A stretch of DNA of 19,289 nt from Spirochaetota bacterium (lineage in GTDB: Bacteria; Spirochaetota; Spirochaetia; DTKZ01), in contig JAKQWJ010000198.1 of assembly GCA_029562045.1 (NCBI GenBank), positions 1 to 19,289 of the forward strand, in the 5' to 3' direction. Positions 1 to 7,573 of the stretch are shown piece after piece. The notes below the pieces were generated by a model. The model had not been told where the DNA came from, did no database searches, and saw only the letters and a list, made by a program, of their open reading frames with translations. Positions within the stretch are counted from its first letter, which is position 1; every line of letters starts with the position of its first letter. Position numbers and translations under genes: made by a program.

Positions 1-600
1 GGGGGGGAGGTCCTCAGCGCGTCCAACGCCTGGAGCCTGTCCGTCACCAATTACGCCATCAACCTCTTCGGCCGTCAGGGAGCCCATCCCGTCTTCCCCT
101 GGTACGAGAGCGACGAGTTCCAGCTCCAGAACAGCCTGACCCTGGCCACCCGGGAGGGGGACCCGGACCGGGACTGGTCCTTCACCACCCATCAGCTGGT
201 CACTCTGCTGGGCCGGGGGGGCGAAAATCTCGTGGTCGACCACGCCCTGACGGTGGAGGACAGGGATTCCCGGACCTATCGGGGCACGGGGTCGGTGAAA
301 TACCTATGGAGGAGCCCCATGCTGCGGGATTTCGGGCTCGGCCCCCTGCGGGCGGCGAAGGAGGGGGGGGCCCACTATCGGCACACCGAAAAGGCCGATC
401 TCTCCTACTCCTGGCTGGAGGGTCTGAAGGGTTATCTGGTTCTGGGCCATGAAACGGCCCTGACCTTCCGGGGCAGCAGCTTCATCAAGGCGGAGCTGAA
501 TCTGGGGCTGGGCTTCGAAAAGGACTATTCCGGCCTTCCCCCGGGCTATCGGATCCTCCTGGGTCTGGGGGGGGGGATTTCCGCCCACTTCCTGTTTTAG
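1..600 (+). CDS. C-terminal part of a probable outer-membrane beta-barrel protein (5' end outside window)
   Basis: Frame 1 is open from the first base to the TAG at 598-600, giving about 199 residues without a start, so the gene begins upstream. The translation alternates polar and hydrophobic residues with many aromatics and glycines, like amphipathic beta-strands, and ends in an aromatic residue (SAHFLF). A C-terminal Phe is the usual recognition signal for the BAM outer-membrane insertion machinery. The next two plus-strand genes also end in Phe, which supports an outer-membrane protein cluster. The size and style would fit the end of a large LptD-like or other assembly barrel, but I cannot identify the family from this fragment. 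It is followed by 163 bases of GC-rich non-coding sequence before the next gene. Confidence 0.6.
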   Translation, partial: GGEVLSASNAWSLSVTNYAINLFGRQGAHPVFPWYESDEFQLQNSLTLATREGDPDRDWSFTTHQLVTLLGRGGENLVVDHALTVEDRDSRTYRGTGSVKYLWRSPMLRDFGLGPLRAAKEGGAHYRHTEKADLSYSWLEGLKGYLVLGHETALTFRGSSFIKAELNLGLGFEKDYSGLPPGYRILLGLGGGISAHFLF

Positions 601-722
601 GCCCCGACCGTCCGCGGGGCGGATATCCCGGTCGCGGCGCCGGGCGTTCCCGCCCCCCGGGACCCCGCAGACCGCCGGAAAGCTCCGCCCCTGTCGCCGC
701 GTTTTCCGTGGATTTTTCCTTT

Positions 723-750
723 TTGACAGGTGTATATTTAGAAGGACACT
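723..750 (+). promoter_or_regulatory. Possible promoter for the barrel / FecR-barrel pair
   Basis: A perfect -35 hexamer TTGACA lies at 723-728 in a locally AT-rich stretch that stands out from the GC-rich surroundings. The only -10 candidate at proper spacing is weak (GACACT, 745-750, 16-base spacer). A better-looking TATATT at 733-738 is too close to that -35. The start at 764 has a clear ribosome binding site, GGAGG at 754-758. A promoter here is plausible because the preceding gene ends 163 bases upstream. Confidence 0.3.
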
Positions 751-763
751 GAGGGAGGTTTCC

Positions 764-2137
764 ATGAAGAAAATTGGAGCGCTGGTTCTCACATCCCTGT
801 TTCTGTTCGCCCCGGGGATTTTTGTCTCCGCCGAGGATCCTTCCGGCGGCGGTTTTTCCCTGGGGCTGGGAATCGGCATCGGAGTGCAGAATTTTCCCAA
901 CCCCGCATACACCGGCCTGGGGGACGAGCCGAAATTCTACACCTTTCAGACTCTGATGCTGGCTCCCGAGCTGGTTCTGGGCAAGTTCGCCGTCGGTCTG
1001 GACTTCAAGCTCAACTACCGTTTCACCGCCGGAGCATCGGGGGACCGGTTCGAGGTTCGGGAGGAGGACTGGGTGGTGGGTGATTTTCAGGAGTTCCTGG
1101 ACGTCTATCTGCCGAAGATCCAATACATCCGCTACGGCCGCAAGGGGGACCCCATCTTCGCCAAGCTCGGCACCATCGAGGACGCCACCCTGGGCAACGG
1201 CTTCATCATGGCGGGCTATTCCAACGCCCTCTACCTGCCGGAAACCCGGATCTTCGGCCTGAGTCTGGACATCGACGGGGCCCTCTTCGATTTCCCGTAC
1301 CTGGGCTTCGAGAGCTTCGCCGCCAACCTGGCCCGGTTCGACGTTTTCGGCGCCCGGGTCTTCACCCGGCCCCTGGCGGGAACCGGGCTGCCCCTCCTTT
1401 CCCGGATGCAGGTGGGCGGCACCGTGGCGATGGACCGGGACCCCCGGTATTTCGCCGAGCGCTACGACAACTTTCCCCCGGCTCTTCTGCCCCCGTCGGA
1501 CGCCTCGGTCCTGATCTACGGCGCCGATTTCCGGTTGCCGCTGCTGGCGGGAGATCTCCTGTCCCTGGCCTTTTTCGGCGACGGGGTGGTCCAGAAGGAG
1601 GGCTCCGGGGCCATGACCGGACTGGGCGGGCGGCTGGCGGGTTTCGTGCGCTACGGCGCCCAGATGCGCTTCATGCAGGACAACTTCATCCCCACCTACT
1701 TCGGCGCCTCCTACGATCTCTTCCGGCCGGACCAGTATCTGGTTTACGACGGGACGGTGGAGAAGAAGGGGGGAATCGGCTGGTTCGCCTCCCTGGGCTT
1801 CGAAGCCCTGGCGGACAAGATCGTCTTCACCACCAGCGCCTCGGGCCCCCTGGGGGCCATCGAGGGCAACTATTTTTCCTGGCAGGCCCTGTTCGAGGTC
1901 AAGGAGGGAGTGGTCCCGGGCTTCTTTTTCGACCTGCTGTACGACAAGCAGAACATGGCGGGGTTCAAGGATTTCCAAAGATGGAAGGAAGATGCCCTGA
2001 TCCGGGGGCGGGTCAATTACCGCACCGGCCCGGCGATCATCTCGCTGGTGTACAACCTGCGCTACGATCCCGCCGCGGTGGGGGACAACAAGTGGCAGGT
2101 CACGTCGGGCATCGAGAGCCGGATCGCCTTGTTTTAA
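764..2137 (+). CDS. Secreted beta-barrel-like outer-membrane protein, paralogue of the FecR-barrel protein downstream
   Basis: This 457-residue protein starts at ATG 764, with GGAGG five bases upstream. Residues 1-23 form a signal peptide: MKK, a hydrophobic core, then cleavage near VSA/ED. The rest is rich in Gly, Phe, Tyr and short amphipathic strands and ends IALF, a terminal Phe as expected for a BAM-inserted barrel. Around residues 120-150 it has the pattern YIxYGRxxDPxFxKxGxIxDxTLGxG, which recurs in the C-terminal half of the next protein. Both then continue with similar strand-rich sequence (for example GARVFTRPL against GGRLYFRPL), so the two are paralogues. The two genes are 15 bases apart and probably co-transcribed. 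The function is unknown. A pore, adhesin or envelope structural role would fit, and the outer-membrane location is inferred from composition. Confidence 0.75.
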   Translation: MKKIGALVLTSLFLFAPGIFVSAEDPSGGGFSLGLGIGIGVQNFPNPAYTGLGDEPKFYTFQTLMLAPELVLGKFAVGLDFKLNYRFTAGASGDRFEVREEDWVVGDFQEFLDVYLPKIQYIRYGRKGDPIFAKLGTIEDATLGNGFIMAGYSNALYLPETRIFGLSLDIDGALFDFPYLGFESFAANLARFDVFGARVFTRPLAGTGLPLLSRMQVGGTVAMDRDPRYFAERYDNFPPALLPPSDASVLIYGADFRLPLLAGDLLSLAFFGDGVVQKEGSGAMTGLGGRLAGFVRYGAQMRFMQDNFIPTYFGASYDLFRPDQYLVYDGTVEKKGGIGWFASLGFEALADKIVFTTSASGPLGAIEGNYFSWQALFEVKEGVVPGFFFDLLYDKQNMAGFKDFQRWKEDALIRGRVNYRTGPAIISLVYNLRYDPAAVGDNKWQVTSGIESRIALF

Positions 2138-2152
2138 AGGGAGGTTGAGACT

Positions 2153-4351
2153 ATGAAAGCGGCACGCCTCGCCATAGCGGGCATTGTTTTTGCGTTCTTC
2201 GCGCTGCCCTTCGCGGCGGCGCAGGAACAGGCGGCGGTCCTGGAGTATTTCGGGGCGGCCGGCCAGATCCGGGTTGTGGACTCCGACGGTTTCGAGACAA
2301 GCGACGTCCGATTCGGCATGGATCTGGCCGTGGGCGACAGGATCATCACCAGAAACACCACGGCGGAGATACGGCTGAGCCCCAGCGGCTCCATCGTGAA
2401 GCTCTCCGCCAACACCGAATTCCGGATCGACGGGCTGGCGGGGGTGAAAAAGTCCGATAAAAACGGCTTCTCCCTGCTGTCGGGGAAACTGCGCACCGTG
2501 GTTGCCCGGGGGTCCGGCGGGCGGTTCGAGGTCCGCACCCCCACCGCGGTCTGCGGCGTCCGGGGCACCGACTTCGGCGTCCAGGTGATCACGGGCGCCA
2601 TGGAGGCCGTGGCCGTCCGGGAAGGAGTCGTTTCTTTCATGAAGAACTCCGGGGCGGAACTCAGCCTCGGGGCGGGTCAGGCCGCCGACGCCTTCGCGGC
2701 GGTCTTTCGGGCCATGACCCTCTCGGCGGCGGAGATGTCCGAAGCTTTCCGGGGCATGGATTTTGAAAAGCTGAACCCTGAGGCGGTCCCCAAGGAGCCT
2801 CCCCGGCCCGTGGCGGAAAAGATCGAGACCCCCCCGGGGCCCGCCGAGACTCCACCGGAGCCTCCGAAGGACTCCCTGGCCGGGGAGCCGGGCATTCTGG
2901 ACCCGATCTTCGGTTTCCTGCGGGAATACATGGGAATGGAGGTGGGCTCCATCACCATCGCCGGCGAGACCTATTCCCGGGTCATCCTCCAGCCCTTCTT
3001 CACCATCGGCAAGTTCAAGGCCGCCTTCTACCTCCCCGTCATCTACACCGGTGACCTTTTCAACTCCAACGACTGGTACCACCCCCGGGGCAACAACGAG
3101 TGGTCCTTCGGAACCGACTACAACTGGAACAGACGGCCCCTGGAAGCCGCCGGGGACCTCCTGCGGGACCTGGCGCTGAAGATCCGCTACATCGAATACG
3201 GCCGTCAGCGGGACCCCTTCTTCGTCAAGGTGGGAAACATCAGCGACATGACCCTGGGCCACGGGTCGCTGGTGCGGCGCTTCGCCAACGACACCGACTT
3301 CCCCGCCGTCCGGCGGGTGGGGGTGAACCTGGGGGTCGACGCGGGGAAGGCGGGTTTCGAAGCCCTCACCGCGGACCTGGCGGAACCGGAAATTTTCGGA
3401 GGCCGCCTGTACTTCCGCCCCCTCCATCCCTTCCGGCTGGGCTTCGGCTTCTCCGCCGCCACGGACATCGATCCCGCGGGGGATCTGCCCGACGACTACG
3501 CCGCCACCCTTCCCACCGATCCGAGGTCGGTGGATCCGGCCTTCATCGGTGTAGCGGCGGACATAGACTTCCCGCTCTTCGAAGGAGACCTGGCTTCGAT
3601 GATCTTCTTCGTGGACGGTGCAGGGCTCCTTCCCTATCTGCGGAACGAATACGCCGCCGGAACCCTGGGCACCCGGGGCCTCATCACCGACGCCTTCGTC
3701 ACCACCTCCGGAGGGGTGGAGTTCCGCAACTACGGCCTGATGGCGGGCGTCTTCGGCAACATCGCCTTTCTGGACTACCGGCTGGAATACCGGCAGCACC
3801 GGGGCCTGTTCAGCCCGGGCTTCTTCGGCATCGGCTATGACCGCCTCCGGGGGGCCCGGTCGGCGGAGCTCCTGGCCTACCTGAATGACCCGTCCCTTCC
3901 CGACTTCGACGCCACCACCCTGGGGATCTACGGCGAGGCGGGCTTCAGCCTCTTCCAGCACCTGCGCTTCGAAGCGGGCTACCTCTGGCCCTTCGAGCTG
4001 GAGGGGGGAAAGATTCAGGTTACCCAGGACGACTATCTGGAGATGAAACTCGTTCTGGAGGAGGGGCTCATCCCCATTTCGCCCTTCGATCGGCTGCGGC
4101 TGTCGCTGTTCTTCAGCCGGTACCAGTTTCTGCCCACCCTGCTGAAGCAGGGCGACGGCAGCCTGGAACTCTTCGACGCCAACACCGTGGTGAAGGGTGA
4201 ACTGGTCTACCCCGTGGCGCCCACCATCGACCTGGCGCTGACGGTCACCACCACCGTGAGCCGCAACCCGGACGGCAGCATCCGGTACGATTCCGACGGG
4301 CATCCGAAGTGGACCCCCTCCATCGGTATTGAAACGAGGATCCGCTTTTAG
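2153..4351 (+). CDS. FecR-domain protein fused to an outer-membrane beta-barrel-like domain
   Basis: This 732-residue protein starts at ATG 2153, with GGGAGG at 2139-2144. A signal peptide covers about residues 1-23 (cleavage near AAA/QE). Residues 40-165 are a FecR-type domain: VGDRIIT near 60, EIRLSPSGSIVKL 72-84, LLSGKLRT 108-115, and the hallmark TPTAVxGVRGTDF at 129-141. A proline-rich linker occupies about 212-245. From about 265 to the end the sequence is barrel-like, ends RIRF, and shares the YIxYGRxxDPFFxKxG pattern (about 344-360) with the upstream protein. Classical FecR is an inner-membrane signal relay between a TonB receptor and a sigma factor. Here no membrane helix other than the signal peptide is evident and the FecR domain would lie in the periplasm, so it may act as a structural or binding module. 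No sigma factor or TonB receptor is next to it. Confidence 0.8.
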   Translation: MKAARLAIAGIVFAFFALPFAAAQEQAAVLEYFGAAGQIRVVDSDGFETSDVRFGMDLAVGDRIITRNTTAEIRLSPSGSIVKLSANTEFRIDGLAGVKKSDKNGFSLLSGKLRTVVARGSGGRFEVRTPTAVCGVRGTDFGVQVITGAMEAVAVREGVVSFMKNSGAELSLGAGQAADAFAAVFRAMTLSAAEMSEAFRGMDFEKLNPEAVPKEPPRPVAEKIETPPGPAETPPEPPKDSLAGEPGILDPIFGFLREYMGMEVGSITIAGETYSRVILQPFFTIGKFKAAFYLPVIYTGDLFNSNDWYHPRGNNEWSFGTDYNWNRRPLEAAGDLLRDLALKIRYIEYGRQRDPFFVKVGNISDMTLGHGSLVRRFANDTDFPAVRRVGVNLGVDAGKAGFEALTADLAEPEIFGGRLYFRPLHPFRLGFGFSAATDIDPAGDLPDDYAATLPTDPRSVDPAFIGVAADIDFPLFEGDLASMIFFVDGAGLLPYLRNEYAAGTLGTRGLITDAFVTTSGGVEFRNYGLMAGVFGNIAFLDYRLEYRQHRGLFSPGFFGIGYDRLRGARSAELLAYLNDPSLPDFDATTLGIYGEAGFSLFQHLRFEAGYLWPFELEGGKIQVTQDDYLEMKLVLEEGLIPISPFDRLRLSLFFSRYQFLPTLLKQGDGSLELFDANTVVKGELVYPVAPTIDLALTVTTTVSRNPDGSIRYDSDGHPKWTPSIGIETRIRF

Positions 4352-4358
4352 ATACAAT
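4329..4358 (+). promoter_or_regulatory. Promoter for mutL, positioned for a leaderless transcript
   Basis: TTGAAA at 4329-4334 (5 of 6 consensus) and TACAAT at 4353-4358 (5 of 6) are separated by 18 bases. The expected start of transcription, six to eight bases after the -10 box, falls at about 4365-4366, which is the A of the mutL ATG. There is no Shine-Dalgarno sequence before that ATG. The promoter overlaps the last codons of the FecR-barrel gene. Confidence 0.5.
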
Positions 4359-4365
4359 TCTTCCC

Positions 4366-6210
4366 ATGTCCGATAACCTCTCCCGGAGGGCCGTCAAGGT
4401 CCTCCGGGATTCCGTGGCCCGGCGCATCGCCGCCGGGGAAATCATCGAACGGCCCGCCTCAGTGGTCCGGGAACTCCTGGACAATTCCATCGATGCCGGC
4501 GCCCGGGAGATTTCGGTCCATGTGGACGGCGGAGGGATCGAAAGGATCCGGGTCATCGACGACGGGGCGGGGATGACCCGGGAGGATCTCGGCCTCTGCT
4601 GGCTCCCCCACGCCACCTCCAAGATCGAAACCGAGGAGGACCTCCACCGGGTCCGGAGCCTGGGCTTCCGGGGGGAGGCCCTGGCGGGAATCGCCACCGC
4701 CTCCCGGGTGGAGATCGTCAGCCGCCTCCGGGAACCGGCGGACGCCGGGGCCCACCGGCTGGTGATTCACGGGGGGGAGCTGCGCTCCCTGGAGCCCGCG
4801 GCGGGCAACCCCGGCACCGTGGTGGAGGCGGCGGACCTCTTCTACGCCATCCCCGCCCGGAGGAAGTTTCTCAAGAGGGAATCGGCGGAAACCTCCGCCT
4901 GCCGGCAGATTTTTCTGGAAAAGGCCTGCGCCTTTCCCGGGACTTCGTTCAAACTCCATACCCGGGGGGAGCTGCGGCTCTTCCTTCCCCCGGGAAGCAT
5001 CCTGGACAGGGTCGCCGCCGCCTATCCTGAAGGGCTGGACCGCCGGGCGCTGCACCTTCTCACGGGCTCGGGGGAGGGGTATTCCCTGGAAGTCGTGGCG
5101 GCGCCGCCGGAGTTCTCCTTCCGGGACCGCCGCTACATTCAGGTCTACGTCAACCGGCGGCGGATCTGGGAGTACGCCCTGGTCCAGGGGGTGGAGCATT
5201 CCTACGGGGACTACCTCCCGGGGGGCAGATTTCCCGCCTGCGTCGTCCTGGTGGACATAGACCCCGCTCTGGCGGACTTCAACATCCACCCCGCCAAACG
5301 GGAAGCGAAGATCAAGAACCTTCAGGACATCCGGGGCCGCCTCACCGAAACCCTGGGGAACTTCCTCCGGGGAGTCGCCCGGAAACGGGCCTTTTCTTCC
5401 GGTGGGGATTTTTCCCCTGCGGGGCTCCCGGAGCTGGACCTTCCCCGGGGCCGCCTTCCCGGTTACCGCCGGGCGTCGCCGGGCCTCGGCGATGCAGTAT
5501 CTCCCGAAGGCATGCAGGGGAGAATCCCGGGTCAAAGAGACCGGCCCTTTTTTTCCCCTTCGGAAGGGGGCCCTGCGCCGGGGAGCCAGGACCTGCATAT
5601 CCGCGAGATCCCCGGGAGCGGTTTTTCTCCGAAAGATCCGGAGCCGGGGACAGGCGGCCTCCCCACCGGAGAGGGTTTCATTTACCGGGGTCAGGCCTTC
5701 GGCCTCTTCCTGATCGCCGAACGGGGAGACCGGCTCTATCTGGTGGACCAGCATGCCGCCCACGAAAGGATCATCTACGACGCCCTGGCGGCGGACCGGG
5801 CACCCCAGAGGCTCCTCATCCCGGTGGAATTTGAAACCGATGAAGACGGGGACCCGGTGGTGAGGCGCAACGCGGCGGAAGTCCTTCCCCTGGGGATCCA
5901 TCTGGAGGAACGGGAAGGCGGACGCTGGGCCATCACCGCCCTGCCGGCGGTCTATCGGGGCTCGGAAGAGGAGATCATCCGGACACTGAACTCCTTCCAC
6001 GGCGCCGCGGGAGCCCTGAAAAAAGAGCTCTTCGCCAACCTGGCCTGCCGGAAGGCGGTCAAGGACGGCTCCCCGGTGGATCCCGCCACCGCGGCGGAGA
6101 TCATCCGCCAGGTACTGCCCCTGGAAAACCCCCGCTGCCCCCACGGCAGACCCCTCTGGTTCGAGGTCAGCCGGGAGGAGCTTTTTAAGCAGGTGGGGAG
6201 GATCGTCTGA
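4366..6210 (+). CDS. mutL: DNA mismatch repair protein MutL
   Basis: The 614-residue product is a normal length for MutL. It is a GHKL ATPase that links MutS mismatch recognition to strand incision. The N-terminal ATPase motifs are present: ELLDNSIDAGA with catalytic Glu36 and Asn40, DDGAGM at 65-70, and GFRGEAL at 100-106. A low-complexity linker rich in Gly, Pro and Arg follows at about 340-435. The C-terminal dimerisation/endonuclease domain has DQHA at 461-464 and Glu467, ACRKAVK around 560-566, and CPHGRP at 591-596. This is the endonuclease-type MutL found in bacteria lacking MutH. One difference is that the last acidic residue of the DQHA(x2)E(x4)E motif is Asp472 rather than Glu. The start ATG lies 14 bases after the previous stop, has no Shine-Dalgarno sequence, and sits at a predicted transcription start. 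Confidence 0.97.
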   Translation: MSDNLSRRAVKVLRDSVARRIAAGEIIERPASVVRELLDNSIDAGAREISVHVDGGGIERIRVIDDGAGMTREDLGLCWLPHATSKIETEEDLHRVRSLGFRGEALAGIATASRVEIVSRLREPADAGAHRLVIHGGELRSLEPAAGNPGTVVEAADLFYAIPARRKFLKRESAETSACRQIFLEKACAFPGTSFKLHTRGELRLFLPPGSILDRVAAAYPEGLDRRALHLLTGSGEGYSLEVVAAPPEFSFRDRRYIQVYVNRRRIWEYALVQGVEHSYGDYLPGGRFPACVVLVDIDPALADFNIHPAKREAKIKNLQDIRGRLTETLGNFLRGVARKRAFSSGGDFSPAGLPELDLPRGRLPGYRRASPGLGDAVSPEGMQGRIPGQRDRPFFSPSEGGPAPGSQDLHIREIPGSGFSPKDPEPGTGGLPTGEGFIYRGQAFGLFLIAERGDRLYLVDQHAAHERIIYDALAADRAPQRLLIPVEFETDEDGDPVVRRNAAEVLPLGIHLEEREGGRWAITALPAVYRGSEEEIIRTLNSFHGAAGALKKELFANLACRKAVKDGSPVDPATAAEIIRQVLPLENPRCPHGRPLWFEVSREELFKQVGRIV

Positions 6211-6217
6211 CCCCGGG

Positions 6218-6377
6218 GGGGAATCTCACTTCCCCGGACCCGGGACGGACGCTTATGGGCGTCTCGGTGGCAATTTGCCAGCTTGCCACTATCGGGGAAT
6301 CTCACTTCCCCGGACCCGGGGCGGACGCGGCGGCCCGGATCGCGACATGCGGGCGCGGCGTTCGGGAGTCTCACTTC
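6218..6377. repeat. Direct repeats between convergent mutL and dehydrogenase genes, with a partial copy at the dehydrogenase gene end
   Basis: Two 35-base copies lie at 6218-6252 and 6294-6328 and differ at one position (A6245 against G6321). Each begins with a hairpin: GGGGAA, a 6-base loop, TTCCCC. A third, partial copy at 6364-6377 matches 13 of 14 bases (GGGAGTCTCACTTC) and contains the stop codon and last codon of the minus-strand dehydrogenase. The offsets are 76 and 69 bases. The hairpins could end transcription from both sides, although no T run follows them. Confidence 0.75.
6267..6289. repeat. Inverted repeat between the two 35-nt direct repeats
   Basis: GTGGCAA at 6267-6273 is complementary to TTGCCAC at 6283-6289 across a 9-base loop. 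An alternative, nested palindrome TGGCAA-T-TTGCCA occupies 6268-6280. It lies between convergent genes, so a bidirectional terminator or mRNA-end structure is possible. No U tract is present. Confidence 0.5.
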
Positions 6378-7498
6378 TCAAAGGCGAAGGTGTACGGCAG
6401 CTTGAACCGGTCCCGGAGTTCCACCATCTGCTTCTGCAGCGATTTCGGGACGGGGCAGCCGTGGACCTTCCGGTACAGCCAGGCCTCGTGCTCCTTCTCG
6501 CCGGCGGTGTAGATCTTCTCCGCCCCCGGGGCTTTCTTCGAGGCCCGCAGTTCCCGGCAGATCGCCCCCGCCACCCGCTTGAAGACCTCCAGCCCCATGA
6601 ACATCGCGGGGTTGATGGCGATGAAAAAATGCCCCAGGGGATAGGGGATCTTTTTGCCGTCGGCGTCGAACCCGTTCAGATCCTTCAGGAACTTCCCGTC
6701 CTGCAGCGCCGCGGACAGAATCTCCACCACCGTGGCGTAGCCGTAACCCTTGTAGCCGCCGGTCTCCTCCCCCAGGCCTCCCAGGGGCGCCAGGGCGGCC
6801 TTGCCTTTGGTGAGGTCCACCAGGACCTGGGCGGTGTCGGTGCGGGTCTCGCCGTTTTCGCCGATGACCCAGCCCGGGGGGAGGTCCTTTCCCGCCCGGC
6901 CGTAGACCTCGATCTTCCCCCGCTGGGTTACACTGGTGGCGCAGTCCAGGATGAAGGGGAACTCCTCGTCGGTGGGGATGCCGAAGGTGAGGGGGTTTGT
7001 TCCCAGCATGTTCTCCACCCCGTGGGTGGGGGCGATGGAGGGCCGGGCGTTGGTTCCGGTGATGCCGATCATCCCCGCGTCCACCGCCATGGATACGAAG
7101 TAGCCGGCGATTCCGTAGTGGGTGGAGTTCCGCACCGCCGTCATCCCCATGCCGTATCTGCGGGCCTTTTCAATGGCCATCTCCATGGCTTTCTTGCCCA
7201 CCACATGCCCCAGGCCGTTGTTGCCGTCCAGAACCGCGCAGGCCGCCTCGTCCCTGACGATGTCGATTTTCGTGACCGGGTTCATGATCCCCTCGTCGAA
7301 ACGGTCCAGATAGATGGGCTTGAGCCGTCCGATGCCGTGGGAGTCGATGCCCCGCTTGTCGGACTCGATGAGGATATCCGAAACGATCCGGGCGTCCCCT
7401 TCGGGAACTCCGAAGGCGCGAAGAGCGTCAAACATGAATTTTTCCAGAGTCTCGAAATCGATCCAGCTGCAGTCCCTGTACGCGTCCTGATAGGCCAT
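6371..7498 (-). CDS. LDH2/MDH2-family NAD(P)-dependent 2-hydroxyacid dehydrogenase
   Basis: The 375-residue product belongs to the malate/L-lactate dehydrogenase-like family (MDH2, sulfolactate, ureidoglycolate and diketogulonate dehydrogenases), unrelated to classical Rossmann MDH. These enzymes interconvert 2-hydroxy and 2-keto acids in the cytoplasm. Family motifs visible are DSHG at 52-55, the NNGLGHVVG loop, NSTHYG with likely catalytic His127, GTNPLTFGIP, DCATS, and GGYKGYG near the C-terminal third. The substrate cannot be fixed from sequence alone. I chose the ATG at 7496-7498 because AAGGAGG (7504-7510) lies five bases upstream. A start 15 codons further up, at 7543, would place that ribosome binding site inside the gene. 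It stands alone, converging on mutL, with a consensus -10 box upstream. Confidence 0.9.
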   Translation of the reverse strand: MAYQDAYRDCSWIDFETLEKFMFDALRAFGVPEGDARIVSDILIESDKRGIDSHGIGRLKPIYLDRFDEGIMNPVTKIDIVRDEAACAVLDGNNGLGHVVGKKAMEMAIEKARRYGMGMTAVRNSTHYGIAGYFVSMAVDAGMIGITGTNARPSIAPTHGVENMLGTNPLTFGIPTDEEFPFILDCATSVTQRGKIEVYGRAGKDLPPGWVIGENGETRTDTAQVLVDLTKGKAALAPLGGLGEETGGYKGYGYATVVEILSAALQDGKFLKDLNGFDADGKKIPYPLGHFFIAINPAMFMGLEVFKRVAGAICRELRASKKAPGAEKIYTAGEKEHEAWLYRKVHGCPVPKSLQKQMVELRDRFKLPYTFAFEK

Positions 7499-7531
7499 GT
7501 AAACCTCCTTCGGAGTATGTATTTCTCTTGC

Positions 7532-7537
7532 ATTATA
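7532..7537 (-). promoter_or_regulatory. Consensus -10 box upstream of the dehydrogenase gene
   Basis: On the minus strand this reads TATAAT, a perfect -10 hexamer, in an AT-rich patch between the two minus-strand genes. No convincing -35 box lies 16-18 bases upstream. It would start transcription about 27 bases before the AAGGAGG/ATG of the dehydrogenase. Confidence 0.5.
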
Positions 7538-7573
7538 GCGCATGGGGGTCCGGTTTGCCCGCCATTTTTTCCG

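Noticed and set aside
601..763. Possible terminator or small RNA in the gap after the first gene
   Set aside because: The region is GC-rich with only short interrupted complementarity (CGGAAA 676-681 against TTTCCG 703-708) and a T-rich stretch after it; too weak to call.
485..4357. A 1290-codon open frame on the minus strand opposite the barrel genes and the 3' end of the first gene
   Set aside because: It is a by-product of strong G/C preference at third codon positions of the plus-strand genes. Its translation is Gly/Pro/Arg/Glu/Val-rich without domains, while the plus-strand proteins have signal peptides and recognisable motifs.
6218..6377. CRISPR-like array from the spaced 35-base repeats
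   Set aside because: There are only two full copies, irregular spacing, no cas genes, and the third copy is part of a coding sequence.
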